64,000 bases of DNA from Aquilaria yunnanensis (lineage: Eukaryota > Streptophyta > Magnoliopsida > Malvales > Thymelaeaceae): the NCBI GenBank assembly GCA_039654915.1, contig CM077597.1:55022001-55086000 (forward strand). The letters are read 5' to 3'. Shown piece by piece: positions 22,701-34,806 of the stretch; positions within the stretch are counted from its first letter, which is position 1, and each line of letters opens with the position of its first letter. The translations under genes were made by a program, and so were the position numbers. The notes below the pieces were generated by a model, which saw only the letters and a program-made list of their open reading frames with translations, had not been told where the DNA came from and ran no database searches.

Positions 22701-24535
22701 GGATGCAACACGAGGACTTCCCGGCACGTCACCGATGCCAGTACTACTCTCGCCCAAGCACGCTTAACTGCGGAGTTCTGATGGGATCCGGTGCATTAGT
22801 GCTGGTATGATCGCATCCGTCAACCATCGCCGCTTATTTTCCATTATCCGTACCGGTCTTTTTCCCCTTCATCGTGAGTGCTACACGTCACGAACAAACC
22901 GTGGGGCTGATAAAGTGGGAAATTTTAATCCAGCAACTAGACCCGAAAAAGAAAATAGGGGATGCAACACGAGGACTTCCCGGCACGTCACCGATGCCAG
23001 TACTACTCTCGCCCAAGCACGCTTAACTGCGGAGTTCTGATGGGATCCGGTGCATTAGTGCTGGTATGATCGCATCCGTCAACCAACGCCGCTTATTTTC
23101 CATTATCCGTAGTGGTCTTTTTCCCCTTCATCGTGAGTGCTACACGTCACGAAAGAACCGTGGGGCCGATAAAGTGGGACATTTTAATCCAGCAACTAGT
23201 CAGAAAACTTGGTAGAAATTCTGAAACATAATTTTGAGCCCCGGTTATCTCCCACGAACAGAGAAACCAGAAGCAAAACCGACCCGAAAAAGAAAATAAC
23301 GGGTGCAACATGAGGACTTCCCGGCACGTCACCGATGCCAGTACTACTCTAGCCCAAGCACGCTTAACTGCGGAGTTCTGATGGGATCCGGTGCATTAGT
23401 GCTGGTATGATTGCATCCGTCAACCAACGCCGCTTATTTTCCATTATCCGTACCGGTCTTTTTCCCCTTCATCGTGAGTGCTACACGTCACGAAAGAACC
23501 GTGGGGCTGATAAAGTGGGACATTTTAATCCAGCAACTAGACCCGAAAAAGAAAATAGGGGATGCAACACGAGGACTTCCCGGCACGTCACCGATGCCAG
23601 TACTACTCTCGCCCAAGCACGCTTAACTGCGGAGTTCTGATGGGATCCGGTGCATTAGTGCTGGTATGATCGCATCCGTCAACCATCGCCGCTTATTTTC
23701 CATTATCCGTACCGGTCTTTTTCCCCTTCATCGTGAGTGCTACACGTCACGAACAAACCGTGGGGCTGATAAAGTGGGAAATTTTAATCCAGCAACTAGA
23801 CCCGAAAAAGAAAATAGGGGATGCAACACGAGGACTTCCCGGCACGTCACCGATGCCAGTACTACTCTCGCCCAAGCACGCTTAACTGCGGAGTTCTGAT
23901 GGGATCCGGTGCATTAGTGCTGGTATGATCGCATCCGTCAACCAACGCCGCTTATTTTCCATTATCCGTACCGGTCTTTTTCCCCTTCATCGTGAGGACT
24001 TCCCGGCACGTCACCGATGCCAGTACTAGACCCGAAAAAGAAAATAGGGGATGCAACACGAGGACTTCCCGGCACGTCACCGATGCCAGTACTACTCTCG
24101 CCCAAGCACGCTTAACTGCGGAGTTCTGATGGGATCCGGTGTATTAGTGCTGGTATGATCGCATCCGTCAACCATCGCCGCTTATTTTCCATTATCCGTA
24201 CCGGTCTTTTTCCCCTTCATCGTGAGTGCTACACGTCACGAACAAACCGTGGGGCTGATAAAGTGGGAAATTTTAATCCAGCAACTAGACCCGAAAAAGA
24301 AAATAGGGGATGCAACACGAGGACTTCCCGGCACGTCACCGATGCCAGTACTACTCTCGCCCAAGCACGCTTAACTGCGGAGTTCTGATGGGATCCGGTG
24401 CATTAGTGCTGGTATGATCGCATCCGTCAACCAACGCCGCTTATTTTCCATTATCCGTACCGGTCTTTTTCCCCTTCATCGTGAGGACTTCCCGGCACGT
24501 CACCGATGCCAGTACTAGACCCGAAAAAGAAAATA

Positions 24536-24655
24536 GGGGATGCAACACGAGGACTTCCCGGCACGTCACCGATGCCAGTACTACTCTCGCCCAAGCTCGC
24601 TTAACTGCGGAGTTCTGATGGGATCCGGTGCATTAGTGCTGGTATGATCGCATCC
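24536..24655 (-). rRNA. 5S rRNA, N-type with box A change T59A (first of 27)
   Basis: T59A changes box A (GCGAGCTTGG instead of GCGTGCTTGG) and breaks the helix II pair A19-U59. Carriers by 5' end: 24655, 25432, 26151, 26640, 27158, 27647, 28136, 28654, 29373, 29862, 30121, 31128, 31617, 32653, 33660, 34149, 35785, 36044, 37421, 37680, 39057, 39805, 40064, 43257, 43516, 45990, 46249. No carrier lies outside 24.5-46.3 kb. No compensating change at nt 19 is seen, so these copies may be weaker templates or products. Confidence 0.92.
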
Positions 24656-26290
24656 GTCAACCAACGCCGCTTATTTTCCATTATCCGTACCGGTCTTTTT
24701 CCCCTTCATCGTGAGTGCTACACGTCACGAAAGAACCGTGGGGCTGATAAAGTGGGACATTTTAATCCAGCAACTAGACCCGAAAAAGAAAATAGGGGAT
24801 GCAACACGAGGACTTCCCGGCACGTCACCGATGCCAGTACTACTCTCGCCCAAGCACGCTTAACTGCGGAGTTCTGATGGGATCCGGTGCATTAGTGCTG
24901 GTATGATCGCATCCGTCAACCAACGCCGCTTATTTTCCATTATCCGCACCGGTCTTTTTCCCCTTCATCGTGAGTGCTACACGTCACGAACAAACCGTGG
25001 GGCTGATAAAGTGGGAAATTTTAATCCAGCAACTAGACCTGAAAAAGAAAATAGGGGATGCAACACGAGGACTTCCCGGCACGTCACCGATGCCAGTACT
25101 ACTCTCGCCCAAGCACGCTTAACTGCGGAGTTCTGATGGGATCCGGTGCATTAGTGCTGGTATGATCGCATCCGTCAACCAACGCCGCTTATTTTCCATT
25201 ATCCGCACCGGTCTTTTTCCCCTTCATCGTGAGTGCTACACGTCACGAACAAACCGTGGGGCTGATAAAGTGGGAAATTTTAATCCAGCAACTAGACCTG
25301 AAAAAGAAAATAGGGGATGCAACACGAGGACTTCCCGGCACGTCACCGATGCCAGTACTACTCTCGCCCAAGCTCGCTTAACTGCGGAGTTCTGATGGGA
25401 TCCGGTGCATTAGTGCTGGTATGATCGCATCCGTCAACCAACGCCGCTTATTTTCCATTATCCGTACCGGTCTTTTTCCCCTTCATCGTGAGGACTTCCC
25501 GGCACGTCACCGATGCCAGTGCTAGACCCGAAAAAGAAAATAGGGGATGCAACACGAGGACTTCCCGGCACGTCACCGATGCCAGTACTACTCTCGCCCA
25601 AGCACGCTTAACTGCGGAGTTCTGATGGGATCCGGTGCATTAGTGCTGGTATGATCGCATCCGTCAACCATCGCCGCTTATTTTCCATTATCCGTACCGG
25701 TCTTTTTCCCCTTCATCGTGAGTGCTACACGTCACGAACAAACCGTGGGGCTGATAAAGTGGGAAATTTTAATCCAGCAACTAGACCCGAAAAAGAAAAT
25801 AGGGGATGCAACACGAGGACTTCCCGGCACGTCACCGATGCCAGTACTACTCTCGCCCAAGCACGCTTAACTGCGGAGTTCTGATGGGATCCGGTGCATT
25901 AGTGCTGGTATGATCGCATCCGTCAACCAACGCCGCTTATTTTCCATTATCCGTACCGGTCTTTTTCCCCTTCATCGTGAGGACTTCCCGGCACGTCACC
26001 GATGCCAGTACTAGACCCGAAAAAGAAAATAGGGGATGCAACACGAGGACTTCCCGGCACGTCACCGATGCCAGTACTACTCTCGCCCAAGCTCGCTTAA
26101 CTGCGGAGTTCTGATGGGATCCGGTGCATTAGTGCTGGTATGATCGCATCCGTCAACCAACGCCGCTTATTTTCCATTATCCGTACCGGTCTTTTTCCCC
26201 TTCATCGTGAGTGCTACACGTCACGAAAGAACCGTGGGGCTGATAAAGTGGGACATTTTAATCCAGCAACTAGACCCGAAAAAGAAAATA

Positions 26291-26410
26291 GGGGATGCAA
26301 CACGAGGACTTCCCGGCACGTCACCGATGCCAGTACTACTCTCGCCCAAGCACGCTTAACTGCGGAGTTCTGATGGGATTCGGTGCATTAGTGCTGGTAT
26401 GATCGCATCC
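26291..26410 (-). rRNA. 5S rRNA, N-type with G31A (copy 1)
   Basis: G31A (CCGAATCCC) destroys the GGATCC site found in almost every other gene. Shared only with the gene ending at 27906, 1496 bp away, which supports the 1496-bp duplication. Confidence 0.9.
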
Positions 26411-27786
26411 GTCAACCAACGCCGCTTATTTTCCATTATCCGTACCGGTCTTTTTCCCCTTCATCGTGAGGACTTCCCGGCACGTCACCGATGCCAGTAC
26501 TAGACCCGAAAAAGAAAATAGGGGATGCAACACGAGGACTTCCCGGCACGTCACCGATGCCAGTACTACTCTCGCCCAAGCTCGCTTAACTGCGGAGTTC
26601 TGATGGGATCCGGTGCATTAGTGCTGGTATGATCGCATCCGTCAACCAACGCCGCTTATTTTCCATTATCCGTACCGGTCTTTTTCCCCTTCATCGTGAG
26701 TGCTACACGTCACGAAAGAACCGTGGGGCTGATAAAGTGGGACATTTTAATCCAGCAACTAGACCCGAAAAAGAAAATAGGGGATGCAACACGAGGACTT
26801 CCCGGCACGTCACCGATGCCAGTACTACTCTCGCCCAAGCACGCTTAACTGCGGAGTTCTGATGGGATCCGGTGCATTAGTGCTGGTATGATCGCATCCG
26901 TCAACCAACGCCGCTTATTTTCCATTATCCGCACCGGTCTTTTTCCCCTTCATCGTGAGTGCTACACGTCACGAACAAACCGTGGGGCTGATAAAGTGGG
27001 AAATTTTAATCCAGCAACTAGACCTGAAAAAGAAAATAGGGGATGCAACACGAGGACTTCCCGGCACGTCACCGATGCCAGTACTACTCTCGCCCAAGCT
27101 CGCTTAACTGCGGAGTTCTGATGGGATCCGGTGCATTAGTGCTGGTATGATCGCATCCGTCAACCAACGCCGCTTATTTTCCATTATCCGTACCGGTCTT
27201 TTTCCCCTTCATCGTGAGTGCTACACGTCACGAACAAACCGTGGGGCTGATAAAGTGGGAAATTTTAATCCAGCAACTAGACCCGAAAAAGAAAATAGGG
27301 GATGCAACACGAGGACTTCCCGGCACGTCACCGATGCCAGTACTACTCTCGCCCAAGCACGCTTAACTGCGGAGTTCTGATGGGATCCGGTGCATTAGTG
27401 CTGGTATGATCGCATCCGTCAACCAACGCCGCTTATTTTCCATTATCCGTACCGGTCTTTTTCCCCTTCATCGTGAGGACTTCCCGGCACGTCACCGATG
27501 CCAGTACTAGACCCGAAAAAGAAAATAGGGGATGCAACACGAGGACTTCCCGGCACGTCACCGATGCCAGTACTACTCTCGCCCAAGCTCGCTTAACTGC
27601 GGAGTTCTGATGGGATCCGGTGCATTAGTGCTGGTATGATCGCATCCGTCAACCAACGCCGCTTATTTTCCATTATCCGTACCGGTCTTTTTCCCCTTCA
27701 TCGTGAGTGCTACACGTCACGAAAGAACCGTGGGGCTGATAAAGTGGGACATTTTAATCCAGCAACTAGACCCGAAAAAGAAAATA

Positions 27787-27906
27787 GGGGATGCAACACG
27801 AGGACTTCCCGGCACGTCACCGATGCCAGTACTACTCTCGCCCAAGCACGCTTAACTGCGGAGTTCTGATGGGATTCGGTGCATTAGTGCTGGTATGATC
27901 GCATCC
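27787..27906 (-). rRNA. 5S rRNA, N-type with G31A (copy 2)
   Basis: This is the 1496-bp partner of the gene ending at 26410, also without the BamHI site. Confidence 0.9.
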
Positions 27907-30490
27907 GTCAACCAACGCCGCTTATTTTCCATTATCCGTACCGGTCTTTTTCCCCTTCATCGTGAGGACTTCCCGGCACGTCACCGATGCCAGTACTAGA
28001 CCCGAAAAAGAAAATAGGGGATGCAACACGAGGACTTCCCGGCACGTCACCGATGCCAGTACTACTCTCGCCCAAGCTCGCTTAACTGCGGAGTTCTGAT
28101 GGGATCCGGTGCATTAGTGCTGGTATGATCGCATCCGTCAACCAACGCCGCTTATTTTCCATTATCCGTACCGGTCTTTTTCCCCTTCATCGTGAGTGCT
28201 ACACGTCACGAAAGAACCGTGGGGCTGATAAAGTGGGACATTTTAATCCAGCAACTAGACCCGAAAAAGAAAATAGGGGATGCAACACGAGGACTTCCCG
28301 GCACGTCACCGATGCCAGTACTACTCTCGCCCAAGCACGCTTAACTGCGGAGTTCTGATGGGATCCGGTGCATTAGTGCTGGTATGATCGCATCCGTCAA
28401 CCAACGCCGCTTATTTTCCATTATCCGCACCGGTCTTTTTCCCCTTCATCGTGAGTGCTACACGTCACGAACAAACCGTGGGGCTGATAAAGTGGGAAAT
28501 TTTAATCCAGCAACTAGACCTGAAAAAGAAAATAGGGGATGCAACACGAGGACTTCCCGGCACGTCACCGATGCCAGTACTACTCTCGCCCAAGCTCGCT
28601 TAACTGCGGAGTTCTGATGGGATCCGGTGCATTAGTGCTGGTATGATCGCATCCGTCAACCAACGCCGCTTATTTTCCATTATCCGTACCGGTCTTTTTC
28701 CCCTTCATCGTGAGTGCTACACGTCACGAACAAACCGTGGGGCTGATAAAGTGGGAAATTTTAATCCAGCAACTAGACCCGAAAAAGAAAATAGGGGATG
28801 CAACACGAGGACTTCCCGGCACGTCACCGATGCCAGTACTACTCTCGCCCAAGCACGCTTAACTGCGGAGTTCTGATGGGATCCGGTGCATTAGTGCTGG
28901 TATGATCGCATCCGTCAACCAACGCCGCTTATTTTCCATTATCCGTACCGGTCTTTTTCCCCTTCATCGTGAGGACTTCCCGGCACGTCACCGATGCCAG
29001 TACTAGACCCGAAAAAGAAAATAGGGGATGCAACACGAGGACTTCCCGGCACGTCACCGATGCCAGTACTACTCTCGCCCAAGCACGCTTAACTGCGGAG
29101 TTCTGATGGGATCCGGTGCATTAGTGCTGGTATGATCGCATCCGTCAACCAACGCCGCTTATTTTCCATTATCCGTACCGGTCTTTTTCCCCTTCATCGT
29201 GAGGACTTCCCGGCACGTCACCGATGCCAGTACTAGACCCGAAAAAGAAAATAGGGGATGCAACACGAGGACTTCCCGGCACGTCACCGATGCCAGTACT
29301 ACTCTCGCCCAAGCTCGCTTAACTGCGGAGTTCTGATGGGATCCGGTGCATTAGTGCTGGTATGATCGCATCCGTCAACCAACGCCGCTTATTTTCCATT
29401 ATCCGTACCGGTCTTTTTCCCCTTCATCGTGAGTGCTACACGTCACGAAAGAACCGTGGGGCTGATAAAGTGGGACATTTTAATCCAGCAACTAGACCCG
29501 AAAAAGAAAATAGGGGATGCAACACGAGGACTTCCCGGCACGTCACCGATGCCAGTACTACTCTCGCCCAAGCACGCTTAACTGCGGAGTTCTGATGGGA
29601 TCCGGTGCATTAGTGCTGGTATGATCGCATCCGTCAACCAACGCCGCTTATTTTCCATTATCCGTACCGGTCTTTTTCCCCTTCATCGTGAGGACTTCCC
29701 GGCACGTCACCGATGCCAGTACTAGACCCGAAAAAGAAAATAGGGGATGCAACACGAGGACTTCCCGGCACGTCACCGATGCCAGTACTACTCTCGCCCA
29801 AGCTCGCTTAACTGCGGAGTTCTGATGGGATCCGGTGCATTAGTGCTGGTATGATCGCATCCGTCAACCAACGCCGCTTATTTTCCATTATCCGTACCGG
29901 TCTTTTTCCCCTTCATCGTGAGTGCTACACGTCACGAAAGAACCGTGGGGCTGATAAAGTGGGACATTTTAATCCAGCAACTAGACCCGAAAAAGAAAAT
30001 AGGGGATGCAACACGAGGACTTCCCGGCACGTCACCGATGCCAGTACTACTCTCGCCCAAGCTCGCTTAACTGCGGAGTTCTGATGGGATCCGGTGCATT
30101 AGTGCTGGTATGATCGCATCCGTCAACCAACGCCGCTTATTTTCCATTATCCGTACCGGTCTTTTTCCCCTTCATCGTGAGTGCTACACGTCACGAACAA
30201 ACCGTGGGGCTGATAAAGTGGGAAATTTTAATCCAGCAACTAGACCCGAAAAAGAAAATAGGGGATGCAACACGAGGACTTCCCGGCACGTCACCGATGC
30301 CAGTACTACTCTCGCCCAAGCACGCTTAACTGCGGAGTTCTGATGGGATCCGGTGCATTAGTGCTGGTATGATCGCATCCGTCAACCAACGCCGCTTATT
30401 TTCCATTATCCGTACCGGTCTTTTTCCCCTTCATCGTGAGGACTTCCCGGCACGTCACCGATGCCAGTACTAGACCCGAAAAAGAAAATA

Positions 30491-33400
30491 GGGGATGCAA
30501 CACGAGGACTTCCCGGCACGTCACCGATGCCAGTACTACTCTCGCCCAAGCACGCTTAACTGCGGAGTTCTGATGGGATCCGGTGCATTAGTGCTGGTAT
30601 GATCGCATCCGTCAACCATCGCCGCTTATTTTCCATTATCCGTACCGGTCTTTTTCCCCTTCATCGTGAGTGCTACACGTCACGAACAAACCGTGGGGCT
30701 GATAAAGTGGGAAATTTTAATCCAGCAACTAGACCCGAAAAAGAAAATAGGGGATGCAACACGAGGACTTCCCGGCACGTCACCGATGCCAGTACTACTC
30801 TCGCCCAAGCACGCTTAACTGCGGAGTTCTGATGGGATCCGGTGCATTAGTGCTGGTATGATCGCATCCGTCAACCAACGCCGCTTATTTTCCATTATCC
30901 GCACCGGTCTTTTTCCCCTTCATCGTGAGTGCTACACGTCACGAACAAACCGTGGGGCTGATAAAGTGGGAAATTTTAATCCAGCAACTAGACCTGAAAA
31001 AGAAAATAGGGGATGCAACACGAGGACTTCCCGGCACGTCACCGATGCCAGTACTACTCTCGCCCAAGCTCGCTTAACTGCGGAGTTCTGATGGGATCCG
31101 GTGCATTAGTGCTGGTATGATCGCATCCGTCAACCAACGCCGCTTATTTTCCATTATCCGTACCGGTCTTTTTCCCCTTCATCGTGAGTGCTACACGTCA
31201 CGAAAGAACCGTGGGGCTGATAAAGTGGGACATTTTAATCCAGCAACTAGACCCGAAAAAGAAAATAGGGGATGCAACACGAGGACTTCCCGGCACGTCA
31301 CCGATGCCAGTACTACTCTCGCCCAAGCACGCTTAACTGCGGAGTTCTGATGGGATCCGGTGCATTAGTGCTGGTATGATCGCATCCGTCAACCAACGCC
31401 GCTTATTTTCCATTATCCGTACCGGTCTTTTTCCCCTTCATCGTGAGGACTTCCCGGCACGTCACCGATGCCAGTACTAGACCCGAAAAAGAAAATAGGG
31501 GATGCAACACGAGGACTTCCCGGCACGTCACCGATGCCAGTACTACTCTCGCCCAAGCTCGCTTAACTGCGGAGTTCTGATGGGATCCGGTGCATTAGTG
31601 CTGGTATGATCGCATCCGTCAACCAACGCCGCTTATTTTCCATTATCCGTACCGGTCTTTTTCCCCTTCATCGTGAGTGCTACACGTCACGAAAGAACCG
31701 TGGGGCTGATAAAGTGGGACATTTTAATCCAGCAACTAGACCCGAAAAAGAAAATAGGGGATGCAACACGAGGACTTCCCGGCACGTCACCGATGCCAGT
31801 ACTACTCTCGCCCAAGCACGCTTAACTGCGGAGTTCTGATGGGATCCGGTGCATTAGTGCTGGTATGATCGCATCCGTCAACCAACGCCGCTTATTTTCC
31901 ATTATCCGTACCGGTCTTTTTCCCCTTCATCGTGAGTGCTACACGTCACGAACAAACCGTGGGGCTGATAAAGTGGGAAATTTTAATCCAGCAACTAGAC
32001 CCGAAAAAGAAAATAGGGGATGCAACACGAGGACTTCCCGGCACGTCACCGATGCCAGTACTACTCTCGCCCAAGCACGCTTAACTGCGGAGTTCTGATG
32101 GGATCCGGTGCATTAGTGCTGGTATGATCGCATCCGTCAACCAACGCCGCTTATTTTCCATTATCCGCACCGGTCTTTTTCCCCTTCATCGTGAGTGCTA
32201 CACGTCACGAACAAACCGTGGGGCTGATAAAGTGGGAAATTTTAATCCAGCAACTAGACCTGAAAAAGAAAATAGGGGATGCAACACGAGGACTTCCCGG
32301 CACGTCACCGATGCCAGTACTACTCTCGCCCAAGCACGCTTAACTGCGGAGTTCTGATGGGATCCGGTGCATTAGTGCTGGTATGATCGCATCCGTCAAC
32401 CAACGCCGCTTATTTTCCATTATCCGTAGTGGTCTTTTTCCCCTTCATCGTGAGTGCTACACGTCACGAAAGAACCGTGGGGCTGATAAAGTGGGACATT
32501 TTAATCCAGCAACTAGACCCGAAAAAGAAAATAGGGGATGCAACACGAGGACTTCCCGGCACGTCACCGATGCCAGTACTACTCTCGCCCAAGCTCGCTT
32601 AACTGCGGAGTTCTGATGGGATCCGGTGCATTAGTGCTGGTATGATCGCATCCGTCAACCAACGCCGCTTATTTTCCATTATCCGTACCGGTCTTTTTCC
32701 CCTTCATCGTGAGTGCTACACGTCACGAACAAACCGTGGGGCTGATAAAGTGGGAAATTTTAATCCAGCAACTAGACCCGAAAAAGAAAATAGGGGATGC
32801 AACACGAGGACTTCCCGGCACGTCACCGATGCCAGTACTACTCTCGCCCAAGCACGCTTAACTGCGGAGTTCTGATGGGATCCGGTGCATTAGTGCTGGT
32901 ATGATCGCATCCGTCAACCAACGCCGCTTATTTTCCATTATCCGTACCGGTCTTTTTCCCCTTCATCGTGAGGACTTCCCGGCACGTCACCGATGCCAGT
33001 ACTAGACCCGAAAAAGAAAATAGGGGATGCAACACGAGGACTTCCCGGCACGTCACCGATGCCAGTACTACTCTCGCCCAAGCACGCTTAACTGCGGAGT
33101 TCTGATGGGATCCGGTGCATTAGTGCTGGTATGATCGCATCCGTCAACCATCGCCGCTTATTTTCCATTATCCGTACCGGTCTTTTTCCCCTTCATCGTG
33201 AGTGCTACACGTCACGAACAAACCGTGGGGCTGATAAAGTGGGAAATTTTAATCCAGCAACTAGACCCGAAAAAGAAAATAGGGGATGCAACACGAGGAC
33301 TTCCCGGCACGTCACCGATGCCAGTACTACTCTCGCCCAAGCACGCTTAACTGCGGAGTTCTGATGGGATCCGGTGCATTAGTGCTGGTATGATCGCATC

Positions 33401-34806
33401 CGTCAACCAACGCCGCTTATTTTCCATTATCCGCACCGGTCTTTTTCCCCTTCATCGTGAGTGCTACACGTCACGAACAAACCGTGGGGCTGATAAAGTG
33501 GGAAATTTTAATCCAGCAACTAGACCTGAAAAAGAAAATAGGGGATGCAACACGAGGACTTCCCGGCACGTCACCGATGCCAGTACTACTCTCGCCCAAG
33601 CTCGCTTAACTGCGGAGTTCTGATGGGATCCGGTGCATTAGTGCTGGTATGATCGCATCCGTCAACCAACGCCGCTTATTTTCCATTATCCGTACCGGTC
33701 TTTTTCCCCTTCATCGTGAGTGCTACACGTCACGAAAGAACCGTGGGGCTGATAAAGTGGGACATTTTAATCCAGCAACTAGACCCGAAAAAGAAAATAG
33801 GGGATGCAACACGAGGACTTCCCGGCACGTCACCGATGCCAGTACTACTCTCGCCCAAGCACGCTTAACTGCGGAGTTCTGATGGGATCCGGTGCATTAG
33901 TGCTGGTATGATCGCATCCGTCAACCAACGCCGCTTATTTTCCATTATCCGTACCGGTCTTTTTCCCCTTCATCGTGAGGACTTCCCGGCACGTCACCGA
34001 TGCCAGTACTAGACCCGAAAAAGAAAATAGGGGATGCAACACGAGGACTTCCCGGCACGTCACCGATGCCAGTACTACTCTCGCCCAAGCTCGCTTAACT
34101 GCGGAGTTCTGATGGGATCCGGTGCATTAGTGCTGGTATGATCGCATCCGTCAACCAACGCCGCTTATTTTCCATTATCCGTACCGGTCTTTTTCCCCTT
34201 CATCGTGAGTGCTACACGTCACGAAAGAACCGTGGGGCTGATAAAGTGGGACATTTTAATCCAGCAACTAGACCCGAAAAAGAAAATAGGGGATGCAACA
34301 CGAGGACTTCCCGGCACGTCACCGATGCCAGTACTACTCTCGCCCAAGCACGCTTAACTGCGGAGTTCTGATGGGATCCGGTGCATTAGTGCTGGTATGA
34401 TCGCATCCGTCAACCAACGCCGCTTATTTTCCATTATCCGTACCGGTCTTTTTCCCCTTCATCGTGAGTGCTACACGTCACGAACAAACCGTGGGGCTGA
34501 TAAAGTGGGAAATTTTAATCCAGCAACTAGACCCGAAAAAGAAAATAGGGGATGCAACACGAGGACTTCCCGGCACGTCACCGATGCCAGTACTACTCTC
34601 GCCCAAGCACGCTTAACTGCGGAGTTCTGATGGGATCCGGTGCATTAGTGCTGGTATGATCGCATCCGTCAACCAACGCCGCTTATTTTCCATTATCCGC
34701 ACCGGTCTTTTTCCCCTTCATCGTGAGTGCTACACGTCACGAACAAACCGTGGGGCTGATAAAGTGGGAAATTTTAATCCAGCAACTAGACCTGAAAAAG
34801 AAAATA
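30491..34806 (-). rRNA. 5S rRNA cluster A5, 17 genes, 2532-bp repeat
   Basis: Gene 5' ends: 30610, 30869, 31128, 31387, 31617, 31876, 32135, 32394, 32653, 32912, 33142, 33401, 33660, 33919, 34149, 34408, 34667. The order from 30610 recurs from 33142, 2532 bp later. The counterpart of gene 32394 is gene 34926. The spacer upstream of 34926 is a true L spacer, while the one upstream of 32394 is an N-length hybrid that starts with L-type sequence. T59A genes: 31128, 31617, 32653, 33660, 34149. Confidence 0.95.
32395..32533. repeat. Hybrid spacer: L start, N end, no 82-bp segment
   Basis: This spacer has the L-specific GTAGTGG block at its promoter-proximal end but N markers further on (GGCTGAT, CTAGACCCG) and normal 139-bp length. 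The exchange lies between GTAGTGG and GGCTGAT. Its HOR counterpart 2532 bp later (34927-35147) is a full L spacer. Confidence 0.88.

Larger units (their letters stand above)
17447..24535 (-). rRNA. 5S rRNA cluster A3, 27 genes, 1837-bp HOR in four copies
   Basis: Gene 5' ends: 17566, 17907, 18166, 18425, 18655, 18914, 19144, 19403, 19744, 20003, 20262, 20492, 20751, 20981, 21240, 21581, 21840, 22099, 22329, 22588, 22818, 23077, 23418, 23677, 23936, 24166, 24425. Interval order is 341-259-259-230-259-230-259 (1837 bp), starting at 17566, 19403, 21240 and 23077; the fourth copy closes at 24914. The G25A gene recurs at 18655, 20492, 22329 and 24166, exactly 1837 bp apart. L-type: 17907, 19744, 21581, 23418. 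Confidence 0.96.
24536..30490 (-). rRNA. 5S rRNA cluster A4, 24 genes, 1496-bp HOR, no L units
   Basis: Gene 5' ends: 24655, 24914, 25173, 25432, 25662, 25921, 26151, 26410, 26640, 26899, 27158, 27417, 27647, 27906, 28136, 28395, 28654, 28913, 29143, 29373, 29632, 29862, 30121, 30380. The six-unit pattern from 26151 repeats from 27647, 1496 bp later, with the G31A gene at 26410 and 27906 as marker. A third partial copy starts at 29373 after one extra S unit. Eleven of the 24 genes carry T59A. Confidence 0.95.
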
